Shown one piece after another: positions 52,953 to 62,856 of a stretch of DNA of 64,000 nucleotides. The DNA is from JALYXV01 sp963791545. Its GTDB lineage: Bacteria > Actinomycetota > Acidimicrobiia > Acidimicrobiales > Palsa-688. The position numbers were made by a program, and so were the translations under genes. The stretch spans positions 248,001 to 312,000 of the forward strand of contig CAWBSR010000001.1 in NCBI GenBank assembly GCA_963791545.1, given 5' to 3'. How positions within the stretch are numbered: the stretch's first letter is position 1; every line of letters starts with the position of its first letter. The notes beneath the pieces were generated by a model. It saw nothing but the letters and a program-made list of their open reading frames with translations, was not told where the DNA came from and ran no database searches.

Positions 52953-53949
52953 TTGAAGGTGCTCATCGACGGGCGCCTAGCCGTCCGCGGATTGGGGATT
53001 TCGACCGTCCTAGATCGCCTTCTGGTAGGTCTCCAAGGGCAAACCGATGTGGACATCCTGCTATGGAAGGCGGGCGGCGAATGGGGGCGGAGGGCAAAGG
53101 TGGCGACCATCGGCCGCTCGGGTTTGTTCGACATCTCGCCACGCCTCGACCCTCGCGCAAGGGGAGTCGACGTCGTCCACTTCGCGTCCAATGTTGGGGC
53201 GATATTTCCTGGCCGCCGCACAGTCTTGACGGTTTACGATCTCCTCTATCAGCGAACCGGACGCGCCCGTGATCAGCTGGTCGGCTTCTTACTGGAGCGC
53301 AGCCTATCCCGGGTAGGGCGACTAGTCGCAATAAGCGGCCAGACTCAGGCGGCAATCCTGCGGGCATGGCCGGAACTGGCCGCCAAAGTCGAGGTGATTC
53401 CCCTTGGAATGCGCTCCCGACCGTGGCCCAGCACCGCTCGTGAGCACCTCCTTGCGTTTGGGGGAGGCACCGATCCGCGCAAACGAATCGACCTGATGGT
53501 GTCGGTCTATCAGCACTACCGGGACACAACACCAGATCCGCTTCCACTCGTTGTGCTCTCAAGGGCTGGCTTGACGGCGAACCAGACGCACCAACTGGGC
53601 GAACTGGGTGCCCGGATTGTGCCCGACGTGTCCGCCGACGACGTTGATCGCTTGGTCGCCCGAGCGGCGGCCATCCTCTACACGACCATGGCTGAGGGAT
53701 TTGGACTTCCCATTGTTGAGGCTGGCGAGGTCGGGACCCCTGTCGTAATGGACGCAGCCGCGATTGTCGCCTTGGAGGCCCTGGGGCGTCACTGCATCCG
53801 CGTCGACCGGATCCGACCTGAACGACTGGGCATCCGCTCTTCGGCAGGCCATCGCCTGGGGACCGGTACCGGACGCCCTGAACCTGCCTAGCTGGGAGTC
53901 CGTTGCCGCCCGATACCTCGAACTGTACCTGGAGGTAGGCGGGTTCTGA
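52953..53949 (+). pseudogene. glycosyltransferase (GT4-like) with single-base frameshift
   Basis: The frame from TTG 52953 encodes a GT-B transferase: KVLIDGRLAVRGLGISTVLDRLL, TVYDLLYQRTG, LAFGGGTDPRKRIDLMV and the donor-site motif AEGFGLPIVEAGEVGTPVV. Homology then shifts at about 53,808: the frame +1 continues GSDLNDWASALRQAIAWGP ... YLELYLEVGGF to a stop at 53949. Dropping one C in the GACCGGA run restores RVDGSDLNDW. Either a recent inactivating insertion or a sequencing error. The uncorrected frame ends at 53891. Confidence 0.85.
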
Positions 53950-53985
53950 CTTTGGCCACCAGACTATCACCAGGGATGCCCGCGA

Positions 53986-54708
53986 TCAGCTCTTCCCGAT
54001 CGAACGGAGAACGCGAGCAGGATTACCCGCCGCCACGACATTGGCTGGAACGTTCGATGTGACTACGCTCCCAGCGCCAATGATCGAGTTATCACCGATC
54101 GTAGATCCCTTCAGGACCATTGTCCCCATTCCAATCCAGACGTTTCTACCGATCGTCACCGGTACTCCACTATCGGGAAACCTCATACGAGTGTCCGGTG
54201 GCCATTGACGGTGCAAATCGGCATCGATAATAACGACGTTGGCGGCTATCATCGTCCCGTCGCCGATCTGCACGGATCGGCGACTCGTGACGGATGTTCC
54301 ATTTAAAGCGACGCGGTTGCCTATGCGGATGTTTCCCCCTGGGAGGGTACGCAGCTTGCATGGTGAGTAGACACTGATTGTGGCCCGCCTCTGGTCGGAA
54401 ATCGCGATGAAATCGTCGCCAATCGCGATCGAGGTGTTTCGGGCCATTACGACCGACATTCGGCCCGAGCAGCGCGGGCGGACACCGACTGATAAATTCT
54501 TGTAGATACGCTTAAAAAGGCCCAATGCAACCCGACCGTAAAGGAGGGGGATCAATGACACAGCAATGCGTTCATAGAGGAATCCCCGGAGCTCGCCCGA
54601 ACGCCAAGCTATCCGTAGATCTTCCTGCAGGCTGGGATAGCCGGAACCGAGCGCGTCACCTTTGTCGTCGGTGACGATGTCGTCCACGGGGCCGCTGGGG
54701 ATGATCAC
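53986..54708 (-). CDS. left-handed beta-helix acyltransferase
   Basis: 240 residues. Hexapeptide repeats build a left-handed beta-helix (IAIGDDFIAIS, IRIGNRVALNG, VQIGDGTMIAANVVI, VTIGRNVWIGMGTMVLKGSTIGDNSIIGAGSVV) with the usual catalytic His in DADLHRQW. WcaF/Maa-type O- or N-acetyltransferase of surface sugars. The helical N-terminal 85 residues are longer than in minimal members. GTG start overlaps the Wzy stop (GTGA), last gene in the wzx-wzy unit. Confidence 0.9.
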   Translation of the reverse strand: MIIPSGPVDDIVTDDKGDALGSGYPSLQEDLRIAWRSGELRGFLYERIAVSLIPLLYGRVALGLFKRIYKNLSVGVRPRCSGRMSVVMARNTSIAIGDDFIAISDQRRATISVYSPCKLRTLPGGNIRIGNRVALNGTSVTSRRSVQIGDGTMIAANVVIIDADLHRQWPPDTRMRFPDSGVPVTIGRNVWIGMGTMVLKGSTIGDNSIIGAGSVVTSNVPANVVAAGNPARVLRSIGKS

Positions 54709-56183
54709 CCCTCAGTCGACGGGTGGGCGCTGCCGAGGGGTTGAGCGGGGCGCAGCATCCGGTTGGCAACGACCCAAACAAATAGAGTAAGCGAAATACC
54801 GGCCAGGCCATCCGCAAGGTCGTCGCGCAAGAGTGGATAGAAGTTGGAGAAGATTAACAAGAACCACGGTATCCTGTTGACGATCACATGTTTGTATCCG
54901 ATGTCAAGTCGCGCGGCCAACATTCCGAGCAGCAGACATGCAACAATTGCTCCACGGGTTCCGAAGCTGAGATATGCGTCACCAAAGAAGGTTGGCGGGA
55001 GGGCGTATCCGGCCGCCCACTCAGCCGGCCGGACCGTCGACATATAATAGGCACCGGAATTTAAGGGCTTCGACGGATACCAGGACCGTGGAACCACCTT
55101 CAACAAGAAGGGAAGAACCACCGTTTTCCCGTGGGGGTGACCAAGAAGGGCTATGTTGGACTTTATGTCGCCATATGCCTGCACTGGACTGAGCTCGCTC
55201 GTGAAAATGGAAAGTGTGTCAGGCGCGTGACCAACACCACCGAGCTTATTGGTGAAGTGGCCCCGAATCGACGCCACAAATGCCGCCATCGCTATCGCGA
55301 ATACCGCAGCTAATAGGATGAGGACGACCCTTTTAACCCGCACCGGCGCGAGATGTGTGGTCGGAGGCCTCTCCGGGGGACGGCGAGTGAACAACCTTCG
55401 ATCGCACGCGTATATCGCCAAGAGAGTCAGCGCACCCACCAGTGCGTTGAATCGACTGAGAGACGCGATGGGCAAAGCGACAAGCAAGGCTATTGGATAT
55501 CGATATCGGAGTGGAGTGTGCGACTCGAAACTCGCCTTCACATAGAGGATTACAAGGGCGGCCGCGCTGTAACTGAGCCCGAACGTCACGATCTGTTCGG
55601 CGCCACCAGCACTGTTGGCCTTCCCGTAGGTGAGCGCTTGATTGAGGAGATAGGCACCCTGGTAATAGCCGAGGACCCCGTACTTAAGAAACTGGACAGA
55701 GAGAAAGAGAAGGTTCAATCCAATCAATGCGACCAACGTATGTTCGAGCGCAAACAGATTTATTGGGCCTTTGCCCAACGGCGCTCTATTTTGCTCCATA
55801 GATTGGCCAGCCGCAGTCGGAACAGAAAACAGGGCGTACGCGGCTAGGAAGGCAAGGGTATAGAGAACCATATCGCCATAGATCGGTTGGCGGGTGAGGT
55901 GGAGCACGCCACCACCGACGCCGAAGACCAGGAGCATGTAGGTGAGAAAGAAGTTCTTGAGTATTAGAACATTTCGTGTGTCGAACGCCAACACAGCTAT
56001 TACACCGAGCATAACCAGGGCCAGAGTTACATGGCTCGCCAATAGGAACATACCGAGACTCAGCGCAGCGAGTATCTGGGCGGCGAGTATCCCGAAAGCT
56101 GATGGGACCGATGGTGGCGGCGACGACGGAGCGGGTAGTCGACAATTTGACCCTTTGTCAAGTACCGGGACCGAACCCATCAC
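54705..56183 (-). CDS. O-antigen polymerase-like protein (Wzy type)
   Basis: 492 residues with 11-13 membrane helices and a large external loop (about 320-400, containing SRFNALVGAL before it and YYMSTVRPAEWAAGYALPPTFFGDAYLSFG), the shape of oligosaccharide repeat-unit polymerases. Sequence identity in this group is low, so the call rests on topology and position between a flippase and an acetyltransferase. ATG overlaps the flippase stop. Third positions are A/T-richer than in the core genes. Confidence 0.82.
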   Translation of the reverse strand: MMGSVPVLDKGSNCRLPAPSSPPPSVPSAFGILAAQILAALSLGMFLLASHVTLALVMLGVIAVLAFDTRNVLILKNFFLTYMLLVFGVGGGVLHLTRQPIYGDMVLYTLAFLAAYALFSVPTAAGQSMEQNRAPLGKGPINLFALEHTLVALIGLNLLFLSVQFLKYGVLGYYQGAYLLNQALTYGKANSAGGAEQIVTFGLSYSAAALVILYVKASFESHTPLRYRYPIALLVALPIASLSRFNALVGALTLLAIYACDRRLFTRRPPERPPTTHLAPVRVKRVVLILLAAVFAIAMAAFVASIRGHFTNKLGGVGHAPDTLSIFTSELSPVQAYGDIKSNIALLGHPHGKTVVLPFLLKVVPRSWYPSKPLNSGAYYMSTVRPAEWAAGYALPPTFFGDAYLSFGTRGAIVACLLLGMLAARLDIGYKHVIVNRIPWFLLIFSNFYPLLRDDLADGLAGISLTLFVWVVANRMLRPAQPLGSAHPSTEG

Positions 56184-57538
56184 ACAACCCGCCCGACCAA
56201 TGAGACCTGGTCAGCAAGCTGATCCCAAGGGACGGGGTCCGCCAGCGACCGCGCCGCCTGACGCAAGGTCCATCTCAAGATGGCCCATGCCAGCGCCGCG
56301 CTCAGCCACGAGGATGCGGCAAGGCCTATGACGGCTCCCGATGCACCGTCGAGATTGGCACCTATGACACCAGAGACGAACACAACGGGGCCGGCCCAGA
56401 TTCGAATCCGAATGCTCCGCCGAGCCGCTTCGAGCGCTCGAAGTCCTACTAAGGCGGCGAGCATGGTCGTGATGGCGGCCGTGAATGCGGCGATGGGCCA
56501 CCTCAGGTCCCGTGCCGAGTCCCAGTTTGACTTCAAGAAGGCCCGCCCGAGCTGACCAGGTACGAGAGAGAGACCAACCACCCACAACAGAACCATGAGT
56601 GCCATCCCGACGGCCAAGGAAACGACGAAGGTACGGAGCTGATGAACAGAGCGTGCCAATATCCGCAGCCCCTCAGGTAGTGCCACGAGGTAGACGCCGG
56701 AGAAAAATACACTGAGCGGCGCAAACAGTAAGAGCCCGGCGCGGACGGCCCCGACGGTCACGACCCCACCAAGGGCGGCGATGGCGAGCATACTCAGCTG
56801 AGCTGTCGCGTTGACAGTCAGAAGCTCTAAGAGGAACGGCATCCACAGATCGGCGTGCCGATCGAGCCAACGACGCCAGCGAAGGACGGATGGTACGGCG
56901 TGAGTTTGCCAGGCCCCGTAGGCGACCCCCGCCATTGCTCCCATCCCGAAGGAGGCGGTGAGTCCGATGAGCCCGGCCCGGCCAGCGCCAAGGAGCACGA
57001 TCGTGAGCACAGCCTGTACGACGAGCCACAGTCCGTCATTCGCGGCGGCGCTTCTCGATCGGCCGCCGGCGAGGAGGACATACCGATAGGCGTCCTGGCC
57101 GAGCAGCACCGGTAAGAATAGTCCCATAGCGACTAAGGCGGAGCCGGTCGCGCCTCGAATCGCCAGTCCTACCGCCACGGCCGACAGTCCCGTCACCCCG
57201 CCAATCAGCAGTGCCGTGCCTACCGCCTCCTTCGCCGCCTCTGCCTGAGTGGGGGTGCTAGCTGTCGTCAAGCGGACGACGAAAGGTTCACCAACCATTG
57301 AACGTGCGCCCCAGAGCACGCAGATATAGACCGCCAGAGCGACACTGAAGGCACCGAAGGCGTTGGGCGACACCTGGTGCGCAACTACAGCAATCAGAGC
57401 AAAGTTGGTGATGCTGGATATCGTCTGGTCGAACATCCCCCATTGGGCCCGCAGGGCCGGCGCCGAGCGCAGGGTGGTCGGCAGCGAGCGCACGATGCTG
57501 GCGCGCCTGAACGCGCGGCTGCCAGTTGCTTGGTCCAC
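56180..57538 (-). CDS. Wzx-type polysaccharide flippase (MOP superfamily)
   Basis: 452 residues, 12 or so membrane helices. Start region QWGMFDQTISSITNFALIAVVAHQVSPNAFGAFSVA is typical of oligosaccharide flippases, as is the late SFGMGAMAGVAYG-type pattern. It would move lipid-linked repeat units across the membrane for Wzy. First gene of a coupled minus-strand trio with Wzy and an acetyltransferase. Confidence 0.85.
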   Translation of the reverse strand: MDQATGSRAFRRASIVRSLPTTLRSAPALRAQWGMFDQTISSITNFALIAVVAHQVSPNAFGAFSVALAVYICVLWGARSMVGEPFVVRLTTASTPTQAEAAKEAVGTALLIGGVTGLSAVAVGLAIRGATGSALVAMGLFLPVLLGQDAYRYVLLAGGRSRSAAANDGLWLVVQAVLTIVLLGAGRAGLIGLTASFGMGAMAGVAYGAWQTHAVPSVLRWRRWLDRHADLWMPFLLELLTVNATAQLSMLAIAALGGVVTVGAVRAGLLLFAPLSVFFSGVYLVALPEGLRILARSVHQLRTFVVSLAVGMALMVLLWVVGLSLVPGQLGRAFLKSNWDSARDLRWPIAAFTAAITTMLAALVGLRALEAARRSIRIRIWAGPVVFVSGVIGANLDGASGAVIGLAASSWLSAALAWAILRWTLRQAARSLADPVPWDQLADQVSLVGRVV

Positions 57539-57880
57539 GAGCGAACGCTAGCAGTGGGGGGGTTCGGAGGGCAGCGCAGCGACAGTAGGTCGCCCACAGC
57601 GGTAAGCCTGGGACGTACGGCCGGGACCTACCCAGGTGATCAACGGGATCCCGTCGACAGGCAGTCTCGAACGAGCGCCGCAGACCCGGCCGGGCGGTGC
57701 GACCAGGACACGAAGCAGCACGATCCGGACGCGGTTCAGTCGACAGAAGGGCTTACGGTGGGCGGCGCATCCACCCTCATCCAGTCCCACGGCCAGTGGA
57801 GGAGCTCCGCTGAGGTCTAGTGGCACCCCGAGGGGCGCCCAAAACCGCACAGGGAGCCGAAGGCAACGTCTCGGTGGCGT
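57539..57880. other. gap without recognised gene
   Basis: 342 bases between two minus-strand genes. It must hold the promoter of the flippase operon near its left end, but I see no clear -35/-10 pair, RNA gene or terminator. Confidence 0.4.
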
Positions 57881-58759
57881 TCAGCCATCAGCCGGAATTC
57901 CGAGGTACGGATTGGCCAGGGTGATCGATCTTCGGCCCTGATCTAGGGCCGTGCGCGAAGGGTGGTCGAGCACGTGCACCGTGTACATGTGAAGGATCCA
58001 GGGGGCACGATCGAACACCCGGTAGCGGGACAGGAATGGATATCGCTCTATCTTCCTCAAATCGTGGTCTGTGTTGAACTCCGCAATTGCGAGCTGTTCG
58101 CCACAAAAGGTATTGTGCGACACGTGCTCGATGTCGTCAGCGTACAGACAAGTCCGAGGCAGGTAACATTCCGGCGGACCGGCCAGCACTTGAAGAGCGT
58201 CAACACTCGAATAGTAGAAGTCAACATCGAGAGACACGAAGCCAATGGGCGCCGATCCGTCCAGTTCCTTCGTGAATTCTGGGACCGTGCTCGCCAGATC
58301 ACCCAGGACGAGCTTGACATTGGCGGGCACAGCAGCCCTGAGTCTGTCCACGTCCATGGCGAAATCGCCGGCCTGATACAGTTCAGGATGGTCCCGAACG
58401 CTTCGAGGTTCCGGCATGCCCCGTCCGGTGTCGAAGCCGTAGATATCGAACTGAACGCCAGTAACTCGAGTTACTTGTTTCGCCACTTTGGCCATGTTGA
58501 GTATCCCGGCGCCCGTAGCCACGCCGAACTCCACAAGTGTTACACGGTCTATTCCAACTTCCTTAGCTTGGTCGGCAACGCTCAATATTCCATACGCATG
58601 ATGGTGGCGTAGGATAAGGTCGAAGGCCACCTTGGAACGGAATGACCCAAAGATGGCGACGAAGACCGAGAGCACATTAAGATGGAGGGGTTCTGTGAGC
58701 CTTTCGAGAAAGAGCCGCTTCCAGATGTATTTATTTCGAAGCTTCCTCAGGAATTGCAT
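57881..58759 (-). CDS. class I SAM-dependent methyltransferase-like protein
   Basis: 292 residues. SAM-binding start VTLVEFGVATGAGILNMAKVA (E-x-G-x-x-x-G), then FDIYGFDTGRGMPEP, LVLGDLASTVPEF and GFVSLDVDFYYSSVDAL with an acidic metal-type DVD, as in TylF/macrocin-like sugar O-methyltransferases. A basic amphipathic N-terminus (MQFLRKLRNKYIWKRLFLERL) may associate with the membrane. Lower GC than the flanks. Likely decorates the polysaccharide; substrate unknown. Confidence 0.75.
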   Translation of the reverse strand: MQFLRKLRNKYIWKRLFLERLTEPLHLNVLSVFVAIFGSFRSKVAFDLILRHHHAYGILSVADQAKEVGIDRVTLVEFGVATGAGILNMAKVAKQVTRVTGVQFDIYGFDTGRGMPEPRSVRDHPELYQAGDFAMDVDRLRAAVPANVKLVLGDLASTVPEFTKELDGSAPIGFVSLDVDFYYSSVDALQVLAGPPECYLPRTCLYADDIEHVSHNTFCGEQLAIAEFNTDHDLRKIERYPFLSRYRVFDRAPWILHMYTVHVLDHPSRTALDQGRRSITLANPYLGIPADG

Positions 58760-58771
58760 GGTAACAAAATA

Positions 58772-59896
58772 GTGGATGGCCGCCGACCACGCCTACTACT
58801 TGTCTCACCCCGACCGCCTCGGCGGGACGGCCGCGGTGATCAACGGCGAGCCCACGTGGCCATGACAGCGCTGGCTGAGGACTGGGCCGTCGAGGTGATC
58901 TCGTGGCTCCCGGAGGCGGAACAACCGCTCGGCCGTCCGTGGGTGGCCCAGCCCTTCTCCCTTATCCGGGGGCTGCTCCTGTCCGCCGTTCGGCCGCTGA
59001 CGGTGGCCTACGTCCAGTCGCTCGCCCCGAGATGGGTTGCCCGGCGCCTCCAGCATGGCGACCTCGTCCTGTTCATGACCGACCGCGCGGTTCCGGTGCG
59101 CGCGGGGGCGCCCTATGTGATCGATTTCATCGACGACCTGGGGGGAGCGGCATTGCGGAGGGCTGGGGCGACTCGAGGTCCGCTCGCCTGGGTGTTGCGG
59201 TGGGAGGGTCAGCGGCTCCGGCGCCTTGATGCCCGACTGGCGCTCGGGGCGGCCCGAGCGGTGGCTATCAGCGAACGGGACGCCGCCGCGATCGGATCTG
59301 AGGTAGGGACAGTACCTGCGGCAATCGGCACCGGCCCCATGGAAGCGACCGGGACGAAGGTAGTTTTCACCGGCAACCTATTCTACCCGCCGAACCTGGA
59401 CGCGGCCACTTGGGTGTGCGAGGCGCTAGCCCCAGAGATCGCCCGTCGGGGTGTTGATCCCGGAATACTGGTGGTCGCGGGCCGCCGGCCACCGGCGGCG
59501 TTGATCTCCTCCGCAGCCGGCGCCGGCGTCTGTCTGCTCGCCGATGTGCCCGACCTCGACGAGACTCTCAGCCAGGCGGCCGTCGTCTTGGCGCCGGTGG
59601 TGTTCGGTTCGGGAGTGCAGAACAAGGTGTTGGACGCGGTCGGGGCCCTCCGACCCTGCGTTCTGACCCCGTTCGTCAACGAACCGTTGGGCCTCGTTGA
59701 TCGCGAGTCGGCGATGATCCGAACCCGGGACGCCGTCGCCTTCGCAGACGCCGTGATCGAGTTGCTCGGTGATCGCGAGCTGCGCCTGCGCATGGCGGCC
59801 TGCGCCCGGGACCGGTTGGCCGGCCACTCGCAAGCGGCGGTCGAACGGGCGTGGCGACATTGCCTGGACGAAGTGCGGCAGAATCTAGGAATATGA
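58772..59896 (+). CDS. glycosyltransferase, GT4-like
   Basis: 374 residues from GTG 58772 (VDGRRPRLLLVSPRPPRRDGRGDQRR). GT-B fold; the N-terminal domain contains VIDFIDDLGGAALRRAG and the C-terminal domain shows TKVVFTGNLFYPPNLDAA, LADVPDLDETLSQAAVVLAPVVFGSGVQNKVLDAVGA, the donor-binding motif of the family. The open frame extends upstream to 58682 but would overlap the divergent methyltransferase gene, so the GTG is preferred. Overlaps the next gene by ATGA. GC returns to host level here. Confidence 0.88.
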   Translation: MDGRRPRLLLVSPRPPRRDGRGDQRRAHVAMTALAEDWAVEVISWLPEAEQPLGRPWVAQPFSLIRGLLLSAVRPLTVAYVQSLAPRWVARRLQHGDLVLFMTDRAVPVRAGAPYVIDFIDDLGGAALRRAGATRGPLAWVLRWEGQRLRRLDARLALGAARAVAISERDAAAIGSEVGTVPAAIGTGPMEATGTKVVFTGNLFYPPNLDAATWVCEALAPEIARRGVDPGILVVAGRRPPAALISSAAGAGVCLLADVPDLDETLSQAAVVLAPVVFGSGVQNKVLDAVGALRPCVLTPFVNEPLGLVDRESAMIRTRDAVAFADAVIELLGDRELRLRMAACARDRLAGHSQAAVERAWRHCLDEVRQNLGI

Positions 59897-60708
59897 CGCT
59901 GAAAATGCCGGTGAAAGACCTAAAGGGCGCGTACCAGGACCTACGCCCGCACCTTGAGGAGATGACGGCCGCCGTGCTCGCCTCCCCACCCGAGCGGGTC
60001 CGGTTCGCAAAACACCTGAACCGCCCTGGCGTCATCTTTCAATATGCCTACTACGCCGCCCTTGTTCGTCAAGTCCTACCGGCTGGCTCCGTGATATGCG
60101 ACTGGGGTGGTCAGTACGGACACTTATCGCGATTGCTGTACCAAAGTTTCCCGTCGACGGTGTGTTATATCCCGGACGCCTCCGAATTCGAGGTCAAGTA
60201 TTTTCATTCGAAGTTCAAGGTAGAATCCCTCGTCAAATTCGGTCGAGGGTACGGCAACCCAACCATAGAGCTGGAAACCGAGTCGGTCGACGCCGTGATC
60301 TCCTCGGGTGTTTTGGAGCACACTCGTGAGCACGGAGTGACGGAAGGGGAGAGTCTTGCCGAGATATGGCGAATCATACGACCAGGCGGCGTCCTTTTCG
60401 TGTGGAATCTCCCTCGCAGATGGGGTTCCGTAGAGTTGTTGAATGCCGCGCTCCACCGTTCGGTGCATCATTACAAATATCGACGTACTGACATTATACA
60501 GTTGCTGGAAGGAGCTGGATTCGAGGTCGAACTGTTCGACAAACACGAGTTTTTGAACCTAAGCTCCCGGGACGCATTAGGCAAGGTGATCGGACCTGTC
60601 AATGCTTTTACTTTCGATTACTACCTTTCGAAAGTCATCTTCTTCGGAGCCTTTTGTCAGTGGATTACCATCGTGGCTCGCAAGCCACGGCCTCCGGATG
60701 TCGGTTAG
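59893..60708 (+). CDS. class I SAM-dependent methyltransferase
   Basis: 271 residues. Motif I region VICDWGGQYGHLSRLLYQ, motif II ESVDAVISSGVLEHT, and RIIRPGGVLFVWNLPRRWG, the pattern of Methyltransf_11/23-type enzymes. ATG 59893 overlaps the glycosyltransferase stop by 4 bases, so both are probably used for the same glycan. The second half (YKYRRTDIIQLLEGAGFEVELFDKHEF) is A/T-richer. Confidence 0.88.
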   Translation: MTLKMPVKDLKGAYQDLRPHLEEMTAAVLASPPERVRFAKHLNRPGVIFQYAYYAALVRQVLPAGSVICDWGGQYGHLSRLLYQSFPSTVCYIPDASEFEVKYFHSKFKVESLVKFGRGYGNPTIELETESVDAVISSGVLEHTREHGVTEGESLAEIWRIIRPGGVLFVWNLPRRWGSVELLNAALHRSVHHYKYRRTDIIQLLEGAGFEVELFDKHEFLNLSSRDALGKVIGPVNAFTFDYYLSKVIFFGAFCQWITIVARKPRPPDVG

Positions 60709-60808
60709 GGCTCGTGCATATACACCCCGCGCCAGTCAGGTGTTATGGGCTGGCGCCCTCATGTCACCGCCTCGTCGCGCCTGTCGAAACTCCCCGGCAG
60801 CGCCAATC

Positions 60809-61666
60809 TCAACGCCCACTGCCCGCCCGGGCCAGAAGCATGTCGACGACCAGGCCCTCCAGCGAGCCCGAAGGGCGAGCGAAGGGTGCCCGCGGGGTAT
60901 AGCCGTAGCCGGCGAAGCGCTCCAACAGGTCTTCCGAGGAGGAACCTGCGGCGCGCAGCAACGGGTCATGGAATTCACAGATCACCAGCGGCCGGTGGTC
61001 GGCGAAAGTTTTCGCCGCCCCCTTCAACAACTCGGCTTCGAATCCCTCGACATCGATCTTCACGACGCGCAGCGGCCGCCCCGGGTCTTGGGTCGCCACC
61101 AGGTGGTCGAGGGGAACGGTGGCTACCTCGACAAATGCATCCTCACCCCAGGGCGCGACGAAGGACCCAGATCCGCTGCCGCCCGGAAGCGACGAAAGAT
61201 GGAGACGTTCCGTCGAGACGACCGATCCAACCGCCAGCGGCAGGATGACCAACTGGGACAAGCCGTTGGCTTCCTTCAGCCGCTGGAGCCGGGCCAGGTT
61301 GCGAGGCAGCGGCTCAATGGCCCACACGCATCCAGATGGCCCGACGGCGGCCGCCAGCGGGCTGGTGACGAGCCCCACGTTGGCTCCGGCGTCGATTGCC
61401 CAGTCGCCCGGTTGGAGCTGGGAAGTCAAGAACCGAATGATCGGCGATCCGTGGGCCCCGAAAAACCCAATGCGCTCCATGTAGTCGGCCATGTCGGCCT
61501 CGACCAGATGTCCGTACTGGTTCCGGTAACGGTATCGGCCCTCCCGAATCAGCTTACCGGCCAGCAGGCGGACACCGCCGCTGGCGGTTGGCCACATGAG
61601 ACCCCGGCGGTGCAGCCAACGCGACCCGCGACCAGCGCCTTGGATCAAGCTTCGAGCGACGGTCAC
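60809..61666 (-). CDS. FkbM-family methyltransferase
   Basis: 285 residues. SAM site DWAIDAGANVGLVTSPLA, VWAIEPLPRNLARLQRL and VVKIDVEGFEAELLKGA, all hallmarks of FkbM sugar O-methyltransferases. GTG 61666 (MTVARSLIQG). Positioned at the right end of the polysaccharide locus, convergent with the preceding methyltransferase. The 146 bases to asd hold no gene. Confidence 0.92.
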   Translation of the reverse strand: MTVARSLIQGAGRGSRWLHRRGLMWPTASGGVRLLAGKLIREGRYRYRNQYGHLVEADMADYMERIGFFGAHGSPIIRFLTSQLQPGDWAIDAGANVGLVTSPLAAAVGPSGCVWAIEPLPRNLARLQRLKEANGLSQLVILPLAVGSVVSTERLHLSSLPGGSGSGSFVAPWGEDAFVEVATVPLDHLVATQDPGRPLRVVKIDVEGFEAELLKGAAKTFADHRPLVICEFHDPLLRAAGSSSEDLLERFAGYGYTPRAPFARPSGSLEGLVVDMLLARAGSGR

Positions 61667-61812
61667 GGCAACAGGCTGCCATAGTCGGGCGCGGGGGATC
61701 GTAGAACTGCGCCGCCAACAACCTGGCGCCCTCCGACAACGGCAACCCCAACGTGGCGAAAGGGGCCCGGACAGGCCAGTGCACGGGCTCGTTCTAGAGC
61801 ACGCCCCCTAGC

Positions 61813-62856
61813 TCAGCCCGAGATGACCCCCTGAGCCACCAGGCTCTCGGCGATCTGGAGGGCGTTGAGGGCCGCACCCTTGCGGAGGTTGTCACCCGAG
61901 ACGAACAGGGCCAGGCCTCGCCCATCGGGTACCCCGGGATCGGACCGGACCCGGCCCACCAGGCAGTCGTCTTGGCCGGCCGCCGCCATCGGAGTCGGCA
62001 TATCGACCACCGACAGCCCCGGGGCCCGGCCCAGCAACTCCAGCGCCCGGCCCGGCGACAAGGGACGCTCGAATTCCGCGTGCACCGCCACCGAGTGCCC
62101 GGTGTAGACCGGCACCCGGACGCAGGTACAGGACACCGCCAGGCCCGGGATCCCGAGGATCTTGCGGCTCTCGTCGCGGAACTTCTTCTCTTCATTGGTC
62201 TCGTCGTCGACCAGCACACCCGCGATGGACAGCACATTGAAGGCAATGGTCCCGGGGAACACCGCTGCCGGCGGGAACCCGACCGCCTCGCCATCGAAGG
62301 TCAAAGCGGCCGATTTTTCCCCTCCCTCACGAACCTGGAGCTCCAGCTCCGCCACCCCCGCCAGCCCGGCACCGGACACCGCCTGGTAGGTGGCGGCTAC
62401 CAGGCGCCGCAGTCCCGCCTCGGCATGCAGCGGCGCCAGCGCCGGCATGCACACCATGGTGGTGCAATTGGGGTTGGCCACGATGCCCTTGGGGATGCGG
62501 GCCAGGGCGGCGGCGTTGGCCTCGGGCACGACAAGGGGCACGTCGGGGTCCATCCGCCAGGCCGACGAGTTGTCGACCACGATCGCCCCCGCCGCCGCGA
62601 TCACCGGCGACCACTGGCGGGACGCGGTGGCCCCCATGGAAAGCAGCGCGACATCGATGCCCCGATGGTCGGCAGTGGCGACGTCCTCGACCACGATCCC
62701 GTCCAGTTCCCGGCCGGCAGAGCGAGAGGATGAGAAATAGCGCAGCGATCCGTACGGGAATCCCCGGGAGCGCAACAGGCCCCGCATCACCCCACCGACC
62801 TGGCCGGTGGCTCCATAGATCCCAACCGAGATACCAATCTCATCGTTGGGCATCAC
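61813..62856 (-). CDS. asd: aspartate-semialdehyde dehydrogenase
   Basis: 347 residues. Reduces aspartyl-4-phosphate to aspartate semialdehyde with NADPH, supplying Lys, diaminopimelate, Thr and Met. NADP motif GIYGATGQVGGVM, active-site Cys in IVANPNCTTM and catalytic His in VPVYTGHSVAV. GTG at 62856 (read as GTGATG) overlaps the lysC stop, forming the common lysC-asd operon. Full length. Confidence 0.96.
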   Translation of the reverse strand: MMPNDEIGISVGIYGATGQVGGVMRGLLRSRGFPYGSLRYFSSSRSAGRELDGIVVEDVATADHRGIDVALLSMGATASRQWSPVIAAAGAIVVDNSSAWRMDPDVPLVVPEANAAALARIPKGIVANPNCTTMVCMPALAPLHAEAGLRRLVAATYQAVSGAGLAGVAELELQVREGGEKSAALTFDGEAVGFPPAAVFPGTIAFNVLSIAGVLVDDETNEEKKFRDESRKILGIPGLAVSCTCVRVPVYTGHSVAVHAEFERPLSPGRALELLGRAPGLSVVDMPTPMAAAGQDDCLVGRVRSDPGVPDGRGLALFVSGDNLRKGAALNALQIAESLVAQGVISG

